Assembly: GCA_029948255.1 (NCBI GenBank)
Contig: JALIZF010001708.1
Location: 434,001 to 498,000 of the forward strand
Direction: 5' to 3'
DNA from: Telmatactis stephensoni
Lineage: Eukaryota > Cnidaria > Anthozoa > Actiniaria > Isophelliidae
DNA: 64,000 bases
Both the position numbers and the translations under genes were made by a program. The first letter of the stretch is position 1. Each line of letters begins with the position of its first letter. Positions 47,213-58,106 of the stretch are shown here, one piece after another. Under the pieces are notes generated by a model, which saw only the letters and a program-made list of their open reading frames with translations, was not told where the DNA came from and ran no database searches.

Positions 47213-48889
47213 GCCCATCGCACAGTGTTGGTGTATACAAGCATCACAAAAGTTTGATGCTAGGTTTCTTGGTGTTATTTTGTCTTGGAAATGTCTACAG
47301 GAGCAAAACTTTGGGAAAGTTTGAAGCAAGGACAATCCAAAAATATTGTTCTTTAAAATTTTCAAGACAACACATTGAAAATATAGACAGTAAAGAACAG
47401 ATAGTAAGGTGTTGTTTTCAGTGTTTTTAAGATTTTGGCAGTAGTTTTGACTACATAATTTTGTGTCCTAACAGGCAGTCCAAATTATGTACCACAACTT
47501 CTAAGGATTAAATTGGCGTGATACATGTTGTATATAGTCCTCTATGCCTTTAAAACAGATTAATGAAAAAAATTCACCTTTCTGGATTTATGACCAATTT
47601 TTCTCATAAAGCCATTTCTGAAAATTGTCCAATATCTCAGGATATTTGATCTAATTTGCAGAAAATGATTACCAATACAAAGTTCAAGGCTTGAAGACAA
47701 ATGACTGCAAATTGCTCAGAAATCAGACAAGTTTTTGATGTAAAAAGACGTGATTGAAATTTATGTCTGACAAACAAATTAATAGGTACGGACAACCTTA
47801 AAGGTTGTGACAGGCAGTCAAGCATAATCAGTGTTGCGCGTTCTTCAATCATTCTCTGTAATTTGCAACAACAACAACAACAACACACTTTATTGTACCC
47901 TCAGTCTTACTATATATACATATTAACTAAAAAAATTAAATGTTTAGGGGTACCAACTTCCAAAAATAACTTGAAAGCTAAAAATGCTTGGAGGTTGGAT
48001 TGCATTAAGAATTTAAATATTTTTATTGGGTCACAGTTAATTTACATAGATAATTTTGTTTAAATAGACTATCACAGGTACTATACATATATACATTTGT
48101 TATTTATAAATAGTTACAAACAATAAATAAGATAAATAGGATTAATAATTACACACAAAAAAAACAAAGAGGAAAGAAAAAGAAAAAAAGAGCACAGGAT
48201 CATCAGTCTTATTATCTTATAAACAATGCAATCAAACCACCAATGGCAGACATAACTCGTGGATTGTGCAGAGTGGAAGCCCATGAAGCATTGAGCAGAA
48301 TGTTTTTAGTATTTTTTTTACTTCCATGAAGTGTCTTTTGCGTAATCCTCAGCCTTTAGTAGCAATTTTAAGCCATAATTTTTTTCAATGAATAACGTGT
48401 ACTTTTAAATGGAGCAGATGGAGTGTAAACTGGTTGCCTGTGTTGCATGACATTGCATTAGATTCTGTAGCATGACAGCGTATGATAAACTGATAAATAC
48501 TAGACGCACGCTTTTTGGAGTGAAATTGGTTTCCTGTATTGCGTGATCCTGCATCAGACTCCTTGTACGTTGCATCATGGTGAAAGGTGCCGCATTGTCT
48601 ACTGTAATTGCCGCTTTAGATCAAGCAAATGATAAATGCAATTCCATTACATACAATGTATATAAATCTCTCATTTTATCAGTATCTGTATTTGTTACAA
48701 TATGCGTCTCAAAGTGTACAGTCAATAAGTCAATACAGTCAATTACACTAGATTTTACAAAAAGTCAATTAGCTCCACTGTGTTATTTTGGCCAAGTTAC
48801 ACAAGTTTTGCCTACAGCTACATTTAGCTAACTCGTCAAAGGTCACGGTGAATAAAATGAAACATTTTTGCATTTTGATCAAATATTAA
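47213..48889. other. Region without recognised genes
   Basis: AT-rich. Contains a short (CAA)n run at 47867-47885 and a fragment near 47790-47820 (AAAGGTTGTGACAGGCAGT) that recurs near 50870 and 51420. No gene was seen. Confidence 0.45.
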
Positions 48890-49901
48890 CCCTTTCGCTA
48901 CTGGGGATTTTTGAGGTTTTTACGCGATTTTGAGGTCATAATCGATTTGTGTATTTTTTCGCCTGCTTACTGGAGTAACCATAGAAACTTCTGCTGTTTT
49001 GTACTATTGAGGGCTCAAGTTAACCGGTTGAAACCAGTTTGAAGCGGTAGCGTTTTTGGTCGAGTGATGTCGGCGTTTGAAAGTCCAGAAAACTTGGATT
49101 TCTGTGAATTTTCGAGGCTTTTTTCGCCTTTGGTTCCTACTGGCTGGGCATCATTAAGCCTGGAAGTAGCAGAGAGCTTACTTGCCGTAAGAATTCGTCA
49201 AGGTGTAACACTTCGTAGGCATTTTGACTCGTAGCTTTGACTGGGTGAATTTTGAGTGGCGCCAAGACGAAGTGTGCTTTGAAGCTCGTCCAAGGGGAAT
49301 TTCTCGGACCTGCCATGGCATTTTTTGGGAGTTGTGACGATTGAGGAACACAGCAAGCGCGAAATTTGGGCAGAATTCCGAGGAGGCTCGAGACTTTACT
49401 AAAAACTGTAAAAGATGGAGGGAAGGGCTGTGGCTGTCGCGTAGGAGCTGAATTACCCAGAATGCATTTAGGTCGTAAAAGTCCCAAAACACGTGCTTGC
49501 AAAATGGCCACAATGAATCAGCCGCAGCTGTGTCCGTGAAAGGAAAAGAAGGCCAAAAAGTCCAAGAGAACACAAGACTAGGACTGAATTTGGTTGTTAA
49601 TGCTGTTTCGTGTGCAGGAAAGGATAATTTGTTGAGAAAAATTGAGGTCCAAAATGTGTGATTTTCAAGGATGAAAATTGAGCCCAAAATGGTGATTTTT
49701 TCCTTTCCTTGCCTTGAAATGACGAATTTCTGCAGAAATCGCCAGTTGTTTCACAATGTTTGATTTTCAAAACTTGACTCATTTACTAGAGTTTACTTTC
49801 GTACCAAAGTTGAGTTTGAGTTGTCCTTTTTTAGGAAGAAGTAATTTTTTAGACGAGTAGAATTTTTACGGCCGGTTTTGGGCGCTGTAGGAGCGAAAGG
49901 G
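48890..49901. mobile_element. piggyBac-like MITE
   Basis: The ends are inverted, CCCTTTCGCTACTG and its near complement, and are flanked by TTAA (48886-48889 and 49902-49905). TTAA duplication with a CCCTT-type end is the piggyBac hallmark. The 1012-bp interior is less AT-rich than its surroundings and has open minus frames, but none shows a DDD transposase motif, so it is non-autonomous. Confidence 0.85.
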
Positions 49902-49905
49902 TTAA

Positions 49906-51165
49906 TAATATAATGCCGTTTTTGTTTCCTGCTCAGTATTTCAACATTCTGGCCTGTACAAACACAAACTAGTGGCTCGACTCACTGCCAGATTCTGTCT
50001 GTTTCAGGCGGCAGTTCATACTCAAAATGTTTTCGATTGCTTTTTATCTTATCATTTACTCGCGTGGTGATAAAGTACAAACACTAAAAGCTTGGATAAC
50101 TTGATTTTGGACTGGCGACGATTTTTGTTGCTTAACAGCAATGTACAAAGTCCACCCAGAAAGGTTTTCACATCCGAGTATCGAACAGCTCAACAGAGAT
50201 GCGATGATAGTTATTCCAATCAGGAATAAGAAATTAATTATTAGCAATTTCCCCTAACTTCCAACACATCCAATCTTAGCGAAGTATGAGCACGAGGTAT
50301 ATAAGTCAAGCAATCTTACTAATGAGAGAAGTTGTCGTCCATCATCTGACCATCTTGAAGGCTCCACGATTTAACTCAAGGAAGGGTCACGAGTAGAATT
50401 TCAACACTCCATGATAATAATTAAATACAGACCTTGTTTACAGAAGACGTCTTTTAGATTGTTCAATTCCAAAGCAAGTATAATTTCATTCAATCTCGTA
50501 CCCAGAGCCAACATTACTTTCCGCCTGTGGTCAATCGCGTCGAGCATACTCGGTAGCATAGTTAACACATTTGCAAGTGAGTGACACAATAGGTTACTAC
50601 TTTATGTATAGCACCATTCTAGTTAGACAATAGATGGATTGAACAGTGCCATTTCATGTTGTCATACACGAAGTAGTAAGCTGACTCATTTGCATATTTA
50701 ACCCTTCACAATAACTCGTGGATTTAGTAAAAGCTAATACTTGTAAATAATTTGCTCTGAGTTTCAAGTCCATCGAGCACGAGTTAAGCACTTGACATTT
50801 CTCAACAAAGATAGAGGGGTTTGATCTCTTGAATTTTCAGTTTTTTTATTGAGTTTTCAAAAAATCGACTGCCAGGCATTTAGTAATTTAAAGGTTGTGA
50901 TAGGAAGTGAAGCAAGGAAATTTTTAGTACTTCAAATGAGTGTTTCCTAGTCTGTGCCCAGTTTCAAATCCATCAAGCTCCCGCACTTGAGAGCTTGACA
51001 TTTCTTACTACCGTTATCGTTGAAGTGCGACCCATGAAATTCAAAGTCTAGTCTGGAAACTAGCATTCTCACGGACGTCAATCAAATCATTCAATCAAAA
51101 CAAACAGCAATTTTGACCCTGAAACCAAGAAAATATCTTGTACTTACTAAGGAAAATACAAAATT
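49906..51165. other. Region without recognised genes
   Basis: No coding frame, RNA or inverted repeat was recognised, apart from short fragments shared with 47.8 and 51.4 kb. Confidence 0.45.
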
Positions 51166-51345
51166 TAAGCTTTCTAAATGAAAGTAAAGGTTTTTCAATA
51201 AATACGAGTCAGGTTTTTCTTATTTGAGAGTAAAATTGTTTCTCAGGCGTAATTTGATTGACATCTGTCTGAATGCTTGTTTCCAAACGAGACTTTGAAC
51301 TTTACAGGTCGCACTTCAACGATAACGGTAGTAACAATGATAGAA
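51166..51345 (+). repeat. Array unit fragment
   Basis: Collinear with 4850-5035 and 16840-17030 (CTTTCTAAATGAAAGTAAAG, TTGATTGACATC). Diverged and short; the most distant outlier of the array family in this window. Confidence 0.75.
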
Positions 51346-52086
51346 GGGTCATATACCTTGAATCTTAGTTGTTTGATTGATTTTTGTAAAAAATTTCAGA
51401 CTGCCGGACATTTAGTATTTTGAAGGTTGTGTAACTGCCCGCGGGGCATCCAGACACGGCGAAAAACCAGACACGGCGTATTTTAAGCGTTTTTTAAAAT
51501 CTTAGGTTTTCGAGTAAACGAGCTCCGACACAGCAAGGAAACTATTACATCGAACGCCACAGAGTTTAAAACTTTTAGTACACTGTTTATTCCAAAAAAA
51601 AATTAAAATGGACAACTTTTCTGAAAAAGAAAGTAGGTACTGTAGTGCAAAGGTACGGAACTTTGGCGCCATTTTCCCCCGAGACGAAATCGGTACTTCA
51701 AGTGATTTATCGCCGTAAAATCACATAATTCTGGACCGCAATACATTACTGATACAACTAGTAACCACTTACCAACATAGATTTTCCAGAAACAACAGCA
51801 AAATCCCTATAACCTTCGAAAAATCTCAGCCAAACCTCACTCCCCGTTCAACGCTTCCACGCCAACTAAAACATGTCATGTCACGTGCTTCCAAGCTATC
51901 CCAGTATGCATTGCCAGTGAAACACAGGAGGCCCAAGCTCTGAGTAGACTGGATTACAGGTATTATAATACACTATACAAAATTACTCGATTCTGATTGG
52001 ACGAGAGGAGTACAATTAAATCGTTAATTGTACTCTGTAGAGTACCTATTAAGTCGCTATGGCAACGATAGTGTATTATAAATAAA
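51346..52086. other. Region without recognised genes
   Basis: Mixed sequence; GACACGGCG occurs twice near 51456 and 51470. No gene was recognised. Confidence 0.4.
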
Positions 52087-52246
52087 AAATCGCACGATCT
52101 TCTCGTACAATTCAGAATTAATAGTTACTCGTAATGTTTTGAAAACTCTCAAATAGGACTCGCCTAAAGGCTCGTCCTATTTTGAGAACTTTCAAAACAT
52201 TACTCGTACCTATTAATTCCGAATTGTACTCAAGATCGTGCGATTT
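52087..52246. repeat. 160-bp near-perfect palindrome
   Basis: The left arm AAATCGCACGATCTTCTCGT and its complement enclose a short centre near 52165 (CGCCTAAAGGC). Arms of about 70 bp match with a few mismatches. This is the typical core of a hairpin MITE. Confidence 0.85.
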
Positions 52247-52714
52247 CCTATACAAATGAGCTTTTATCAAAGGTCATAGTACAGAAATATAATTTCTCGT
52301 GAGTTGTAGATTTAATTCCTTCAAACTTCACTGTCTTGCTAATTTTAACATTTTCTTTCCAGCTATGGTAATTATTTTTCTGTTTTGCGAATTTAAAAAA
52401 TACCTGATAAAAGTTCATTGTGTAGTTCCAAGAGACCATAATACTAAGAGAGCGAAGCTCAGTATTGATGTCTGTGCCATGTTCGTGGCGGCTAAGGCTA
52501 TTTTTAGTAACTTCGCCATCGCGCGCGCAAGGCACTTAAACAATAGAATTCAAACGGTCCCTTCCGCGCGCACGCCAAAAATCAAATTCTATTGGTTGAG
52601 GGCCTTGCGCGCGCGACTGGCGAAGTTAGAGCAGATTTCGTATGAGTGTGTCACGGCTACGGCAAGTCAGTGCCGTGACCGTGCCGTGCCGTGACCGTAA
52701 TATTTTCTTTCATT

Positions 52715-52870
52715 TGATTGGTTGATTTTCATTTTCTAACAATCTGATTGGTTCAACACGGTCTTGTCGTAAGTTTGCCGTAACTTGCTGTGTCCGTGCC
52801 GTGCCGCGCCGTGTCCGTAATAAGGAGTTTTGATTGGACAAAAACGGATTTCTCGCATTCTGATTGGTCA
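52715..52870 (+). promoter_or_regulatory. Cluster of four CCAAT-type boxes
   Basis: ATTGG occurs at TTGATTGGTTG, CTGATTGGTTC, TTGATTGGACA and CTGATTGGTCA within 150 bp, 110-270 bp before an ATG at 52982. NF-Y-type sites in such number and spacing suggest a promoter, here probably of the transposon. Confidence 0.4.
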
Positions 52871-52981
52871 AAATTGTTTTAGCAAGAAGCCTCCGTGCCG
52901 TAAGCTTGCCGTGACTGCTGGACTCAAAAACTTCTATTTTCTTCGCTAGACGCCAACGAATTTGTATCTTCTTTGCTCTAA

Positions 52982-53360
52982 ATGGCTTGTATGTTTAAGA
53001 AAAATTCAAGAAATGAGGACAGCTCTTTCAAAAAGTTAAAAAACGACACCAAATCCTTTCAATCTTTCGGTCGAGATGAAAATTATGGCGAGGTTGACGT
53101 ACGTGGGAACCGTTGGCAGTTGATTTTTCTGGTTTGTACTTATTATATTGAACCATTTGAAAGTGTAAAAATTGTTCTGTATCTACACATTAAATTCTTT
53201 GTTTCATGTTATGTGTGATGTGTATTTTATTTTGTTTCGGAACAGGAATGTTTTCGATAGATTCGCCGACTTTGCAAACACTGCAAATACGCCATTTTCA
53301 GCAAGAGATGTAAACACGAGACTCTTTTGGAATAATCTCCACGACAATCCCTGGAAATAA
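52982..53360 (+). other. Possible two-exon short gene inside the element
   Basis: ATG at 52982 opens MACMFKKNSRNEDSSFKK and reaches GEVDVRGNRWQ before becoming hydrophobic, which looks intronic. After a pyrimidine-rich tract ending GGAACAG (53246), one frame reads FADFANTANTPFSARDVNTR to a TAA at 53358. The phases of the likely donor and the acceptor do not clearly agree. No family was recognised; it could be the first part of the element's own gene, with the rest replaced by the LINE. Confidence 0.25.
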
Positions 53361-53670
53361 TTGCTATAACTTCATACTGACTTAATGTAGGTAATTTTTT
53401 CTGACTATTAAGTTTTACTTGCTCACTGTTTTAAAAAAGTTCAGCAGCGACGGATTATGTTTGGCCTAAGCTTATAGGTACAAGGTACAAGGTACTTTAT
53501 TAACAAATACATTGCAGCCGTGAGGCTGAATTGCGTATTTACAAAATAAAATAAAATCAAAATTAAAGCTAAAAAATAGTTTGTCAACTAATTCTAATAT
53601 AAATATATATATAATAAGATCTAAAAACATAAATAATAATAAAATTCCAAACGGATGGCTAAGATCATAA

Positions 53671-53949
53671 TTAATTATTTGCGCGAATGGCTGATTTAAT
53701 TATAAAACTATCTCTAAACCTGTTTGTCCGATAACGAGGAATTGAAAACTTTGGGACATGTCTAAGATTGTAGTTATTACATTCAAATGGTTTTGGCAAG
53801 AGGTTGTTTAGTTTATGCTCACTGTCATTTACAATATTATTGAATGTACGCGTACAAATATTTTCGTGATGATCGTTAATGGTAGGTAACCCAAGGATTG
53901 AAAGTGCGCGGCTGTACTCAACATTAGGGCAAATAATACGCATAGCACG
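53671..53949 (-). pseudogene. C-terminal tail of the LINE, cut off by UAG
   Basis: In frame with the upstream ORF: RAMRIICPNVEYSRALSIL through KPFECNNYNLRHVP and RYRTNRFRDSFI, the usual C-terminal end of jockey/CR1-type proteins. Ends at 53671. It is separated only by the stop at 53950-53952. Confidence 0.85.
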
Positions 53950-56760
53950 CTACTGTAAGCGTTCTAACTCATTCACTAAATACAATGGCAAGGCAAAATG
54001 AAAAACGGGCGCAGCATAGTCGATAATTGTACGTATGCACATTGTATAAAAATGGCATAAATCGCTCTGCGAGACGTTAGCTCTTCTCAATTGTGTAAGA
54101 AAATAGATCCTTTTTGACACCTTCTTAATAACTTCACAAACATGATTATTCCATCTTAGATCGCTAGAAATTGTAAGACCTAGGAGTTTTACATTATCAA
54201 CAACTTCAATATTTTCACCCTCTATAACTATTGGAGGCAAATCTCTCTTAACTTTTGCAAATGATATTTGAAGCTCTTTACATTTCTCCCTATTCAGCTG
54301 TACTTTATTTCTGCGCGACCAGTCTGCTACCTTGTCAGCGATCGCTTGGGCATTACTCTGTTCGCCCTTTCCTATGATTTCGGACGCAGTTGTATCGTCC
54401 ACATATTTCCACAAAAAGGCGTCGCTAATACTTAGATCATTTATCATAATAAGAAATAACCATGGCCCTAATTTGGTTCCCTGTGGAACTCCAGATGGTA
54501 CCCCACCCCATTCAGAAAAACACCCTTCTGCAAGCTTGACTCTTTGGGCCCTATCTGACAAAAAATCTATGATCCAATTAATAATGCTAGCGGGCAAAGC
54601 TAAGCAGCGTAATTTACTAACAAGAATATCGTGAGCAATTAAATCAAAAGCTTTCCTATAATCAAACAAGACTGTTCGAATGGTAAAACCATTCCCATCT
54701 GTCCCTTGAGACCAAACGTGAAGCATCTCCAAGAGAGCCAATGTTGTACTAGACTTTGGAATCGCACCATATTGGCGAGGATCCAAGATGTTCAATACAG
54801 CGGGCTTTACATACCGCGTGACTACAAAGTCCTCAGCAACTTTGGAGATACAGGGCGTTAGTGAAATGGGCCTTAAATCCTTCTTCAGCTCCTTCACAGG
54901 TTTCTTCTTTGGGAGAGGTGATATATCGGCCATTTTCCAGGCGCCAGGAAGACACTGATCTTTAAACGATGCATTGAGGATGGCAGTTACAGGAAAAGAA
55001 AGAACATCTGCATACTGCTTAAGAACCCAGTTCGGTATCCCGTCTGGTCCACCAGCTTTTGCAGAATTCAGTTGCAAAAGCACCTTGTGTACATCATGCT
55101 CAGATACTTGTAAGAACTCAGGATCGTTATCTTCCAAAGGGAGCTTTGCGATGCCGTGAGGTAAACGATATTCCTCCAGGGGCTCCAACAAGGCGGAATT
55201 AATTGTATCAGCAACTTGCTTTTCGGTTAACTGGTCGAGCCCCTCGACGTGCAACTGAGCAAGTAAGTCGTTAGAACGACGGGATTGCATTCCACTGATT
55301 TGTTTTACCGCTTTCCACCAGGCTTTGGGGTCACTTTGTCTTAACTGTTCCACTTTTGAGTTATAGAAATTTGCTCTACAGGACTTTCTTTTCCGGTTGA
55401 CCAAGTTTCTATAAAATCTAAATTGACGTGAATCAGAGCCATGATCGTGGAAGGCTTGCTGTCTCTTAAGAATAAGTGATTTTAGCTGATCGTTCACCCA
55501 AGGGGCGTCGCTTTCATAAACTCGCACTCTTTTGAGAGGCATCAACATATCTAAACCGGTTATAATCACATCTTGTACGGCACTGAATAGATCATCAGAA
55601 GAGTGAAGACCAGACAAAATTACATTCCAGTCTATACTTTCCAAAAAGCGCCCAAGTTCTGCCTTGCGGCTGTTACGTAGGTCGCGCTTCAAGACGAATG
55701 TACTAGTCTTAGATTTTCCCTCTCTAATCTTAGGACAAACTAACACGGTATTGTGATCAGACAATCCAAATGGTGGATAGGTGATTGGGTCTTGGAAGTA
55801 CTCATGTAGATTTGTAAGAATTAGATCGAGGATAACATCTTTTCGAGTAGCGCGTTTCACAATTTGTTTAAGGCCATAATGATACTGAAGCAGTTTAGTG
55901 TCAAGACGATTAAAATCACCACAAACTACCAATGCACAGTTCGGGTACATTGACTCAGCGAGGGTGAGGGAACTTGAGAGATGTTCACGTATACAGTTGT
56001 CATTTGCAGGTGACGGGGCCGGATGATAAACAACAGCAGCGACTATGCACGAAAACCCGCGAGGGAGTCGTTTGGGCCTGAGATAAACCCAGAAAATTTC
56101 ATGCTCTTCACAACAGCTAAGTGCTTCCAAGGGCTTATAATCACTGTAACCATCTTTGATATAAAGACACACTCCACCATGTTCGATGACACGCCTATCC
56201 TTCCGGAGAATAGAATAGCCAGAAATATCCACAACACTGTCATCAACACGGTCTTTGAGCCAAGTTTCGGTAACAAAAGCCAAGTCAATATCATTACGTA
56301 ACGCAAATTCAGCAACTTCATCGATCTTTGGTGCGAGAGACATAGCATTGGTCAGCATAATTTTGGGAACAAAATTATACCTTGTCTGGTTACTGATGTG
56401 GGCATTCAAAAGTCCTGCAGAATCTTGAGTGGTCGCTTGATTATCTGGAAAGGTGTTAGCTTGAATATTTAATGTCTCTTGTAATGTGTTATGCAAATCA
56501 GATCCAATACACGAAGAAGGGCTATAAGCCATAAATTCGAGTAAATTTTGGTGGCTTCCATAACTCATGTTGGAAGAAATGTTTGTTGGGGAATTGTCAG
56601 TCCCAGTAAGTTTCCGACGACCTCCACGACAGCCCCTTCGTGTTGGTTTTACTCTCGAAACACCACAATCAGTCAAGCGATTCCATAGAACAGGACAACA
56701 TCGTGTTGGCAATGACGATGAAATAGACTTCAGAAAAGTTCTTGAATAGACCAGAGCCAT
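53950..56760 (-). CDS. LINE endonuclease-reverse transcriptase (936 residues to first stop)
   Basis: Residues 1-130 are a Ser-rich leader. 133-345 form the apurinic-type endonuclease: Asn138 region, VTETWL (Glu165), GDFNR (Asp282, Asn284), SDHN (334-337). A Lys/Arg-rich linker with WWKAVKQISG follows. The RT spans about 560-860: AGGPDGIPNW, FDYRKAFD (Asp700), SGVPQGTKLGPWLF, and YVDD (786-789) with both catalytic Asp. The C-terminal thumb region ends at LERLQ, then UAG (53950-53952). The same frame continues for another 92 codons to 53671, so one nonsense change separates the tail. All catalytic residues are present; it could have been active recently. Confidence 0.92.
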   Translation of the reverse strand: MALVYSRTFLKSISSSLPTRCCPVLWNRLTDCGVSRVKPTRRGCRGGRRKLTGTDNSPTNISSNMSYGSHQNLLEFMAYSPSSCIGSDLHNTLQETLNIQANTFPDNQATTQDSAGLLNAHISNQTRYNFVPKIMLTNAMSLAPKIDEVAEFALRNDIDLAFVTETWLKDRVDDSVVDISGYSILRKDRRVIEHGGVCLYIKDGYSDYKPLEALSCCEEHEIFWVYLRPKRLPRGFSCIVAAVVYHPAPSPANDNCIREHLSSSLTLAESMYPNCALVVCGDFNRLDTKLLQYHYGLKQIVKRATRKDVILDLILTNLHEYFQDPITYPPFGLSDHNTVLVCPKIREGKSKTSTFVLKRDLRNSRKAELGRFLESIDWNVILSGLHSSDDLFSAVQDVIITGLDMLMPLKRVRVYESDAPWVNDQLKSLILKRQQAFHDHGSDSRQFRFYRNLVNRKRKSCRANFYNSKVEQLRQSDPKAWWKAVKQISGMQSRRSNDLLAQLHVEGLDQLTEKQVADTINSALLEPLEEYRLPHGIAKLPLEDNDPEFLQVSEHDVHKVLLQLNSAKAGGPDGIPNWVLKQYADVLSFPVTAILNASFKDQCLPGAWKMADISPLPKKKPVKELKKDLRPISLTPCISKVAEDFVVTRYVKPAVLNILDPRQYGAIPKSSTTLALLEMLHVWSQGTDGNGFTIRTVLFDYRKAFDLIAHDILVSKLRCLALPASIINWIIDFLSDRAQRVKLAEGCFSEWGGVPSGVPQGTKLGPWLFLIMINDLSISDAFLWKYVDDTTASEIIGKGEQSNAQAIADKVADWSRRNKVQLNREKCKELQISFAKVKRDLPPIVIEGENIEVVDNVKLLGLTISSDLRWNNHVCEVIKKVSKRIYFLTQLRRANVSQSDLCHFYTMCIRTIIDYAAPVFHFALPLYLVNELERLQ

Positions 56761-57163
56761 CCACTTGCAATTAAATTAATATTTGCGAGTTTATCCCTGT
56801 CAACTCAGGTTTCGTAAATTGTGTGCCATAGTTGTCTTATCACTTCAGAACTTTCTTGTTTATATTTAAAATTTCTACAATACTTTTTGGACTTGAATGA
56901 CTTTACAAACCAAATTGTGAAGGAAAACAACTTCTTTTTCTGTTTCTAATTTACTGCCAAGAACGTTGCCATGGCGAGGAAGTCACCAGGCGAGGTTCGG
57001 TGCCGTGACTATGCCGTGTCGTGTCCGTGCCGTGTGCCGTGCCGTGTGCCGTGCCGTGTCACACTCATACGAAATCTGCTCTACTAAAAATAGCCTTAGC
57101 CGCCACGAATATGGCACAGACATCAATACTGAGCTTCGCTCTCTTAGTATTATGGTCTCTTGG

Positions 57164-57479
57164 TAGTTCCAGAAAATATCCATTCCCCCCCCCCCCGGAG
57201 TTGTTTTTTATTTTGAGGCCCCCACACACCCCGGAATTTCCGTTCCAAGGGGTGTTCATAAGTGTTCATACTCTGACCAGAGGATTTCTTTTGGCTCATT
57301 GGTCTGTCGTTCATGGAGAATGACGAGACTGTGCAAATAACATAAAACCCCTGAAAAAAAACGTTTTTATACCCCCCTCACCCTCGGAAAATCTTCACTT
57401 TTAGACCCCAAACCCTCGGAATTTCGGTGATCCTTCGTGGCGGGGGGAAGGGGGAGGGTATGGATATTTACTGGAACTA
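57164..57479. mobile_element. 316-bp MITE with TAGTTCCAG ends
   Basis: TAGTTCCAGAAAATATCCA at 57164 is mirrored by TGGATATTTACTGGAACTA ending 57479. C-rich and G-rich runs sit just inside each end (57186-57200 and 57443-57459), also complementary. It adjoins the 4.7-kb element, whose insertion apparently hit this MITE's first bases. Confidence 0.75.
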
Positions 57480-58106
57480 CACATTTCGAACATGAAAATT
57501 TCCGTGTCAGAATTTACCTACTGGAGACCGCCTGCTACCAGGGAAGTGTAGAGACAGGGTTCCCTACACCCCTTTGCAAAACGAAATTACGCAAAAATAT
57601 TTGGTCTTTTCACGTGTCACGGATAATTAAAAAATCCCTTTCACGTTCACAAGGTATCAAGTTGCTTTCGGTGGACGCAAAAAGATTTTAGACCTTTATA
57701 AATCACATTTCACATAAAAAGGCATGGGGGACCCTGCAAAGTGAGCATGAGCCAACCTAATTTAGATTTCATTTATGGATGAAAATGATGTTTTTTATGA
57801 GGCCCGGGGTGGGCTAGAGTTTTTCAAAACAAAACTATGACCCCCATCTCCCCTTGTTTTTGCAACTCAATCCTTACAATACATATAATTATATGCAATT
57901 ATGCTTTTGTGAGCGCCAAGTGCGAGCTTCCCGCAAGGGTTGTTGGAAAGGAGCTTCAAAGTAATGTATGGATGTCACAGCGTTTCTGCAGAAGGGCGAA
58001 AAGACCGAGCCGCTTCATGAAAATCTTAAGACAGTACCTAAATATGCCGAACATTTACTGAGTTAGTTACCAAACTGTGGCAGTAAATTGCTAAATATCC
58101 TATATA
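57480..58106. other. Region without recognised genes
   Basis: No gene-like frame with recognisable motifs was seen. Confidence 0.4.

Larger units (their letters stand above)
53478..56760 (-). mobile_element. Jockey/CR1-superfamily LINE, nearly intact
   Basis: Reads on the - strand with endonuclease and reverse transcriptase. It ends at the low-coordinate side in a GGTACAA tandem (53478-53496) rather than a poly(A) tail, as CR1-group elements do. The coding frame is uninterrupted apart from one UAG. 5' end taken at the ORF; any 5' UTR lies towards 56960. Confidence 0.85.
52428..57163. mobile_element. 4.7-kb inverted-repeat element containing a LINE
   Basis: Ends CCAAGAGACCATAATACTAA (52428) and its complement (ending 57163) match for about 90 bp. 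TAGTT lies on both sides (52423-52427 and 57164-57168), suggesting a 5-bp target duplication. Behind each end comes AGAGCAGATTTCGTATGAGTG and then a cluster of GCCGTG words (52640-52920 and 57000-57060). The left end also has an internal GCGCGCGCAAGGC hairpin (52525-52615). The interior carries a CCAAT-rich stretch, a short unassigned ORF and an antisense LINE. The same ends form a 274-bp MITE in an RPS8 intron. Confidence 0.7.

Noticed and set aside
49137..49687. Overlapping minus-strand ORFs inside the piggyBac-like MITE
   Set aside because: No transposase or other motif, and overlap in different frames is expected in less AT-rich DNA.
52299..52694. 131-codon ORF over the left end of the 4.7-kb element
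   Set aside because: It spans the element border and terminal repeats, so it cannot be a conserved gene.
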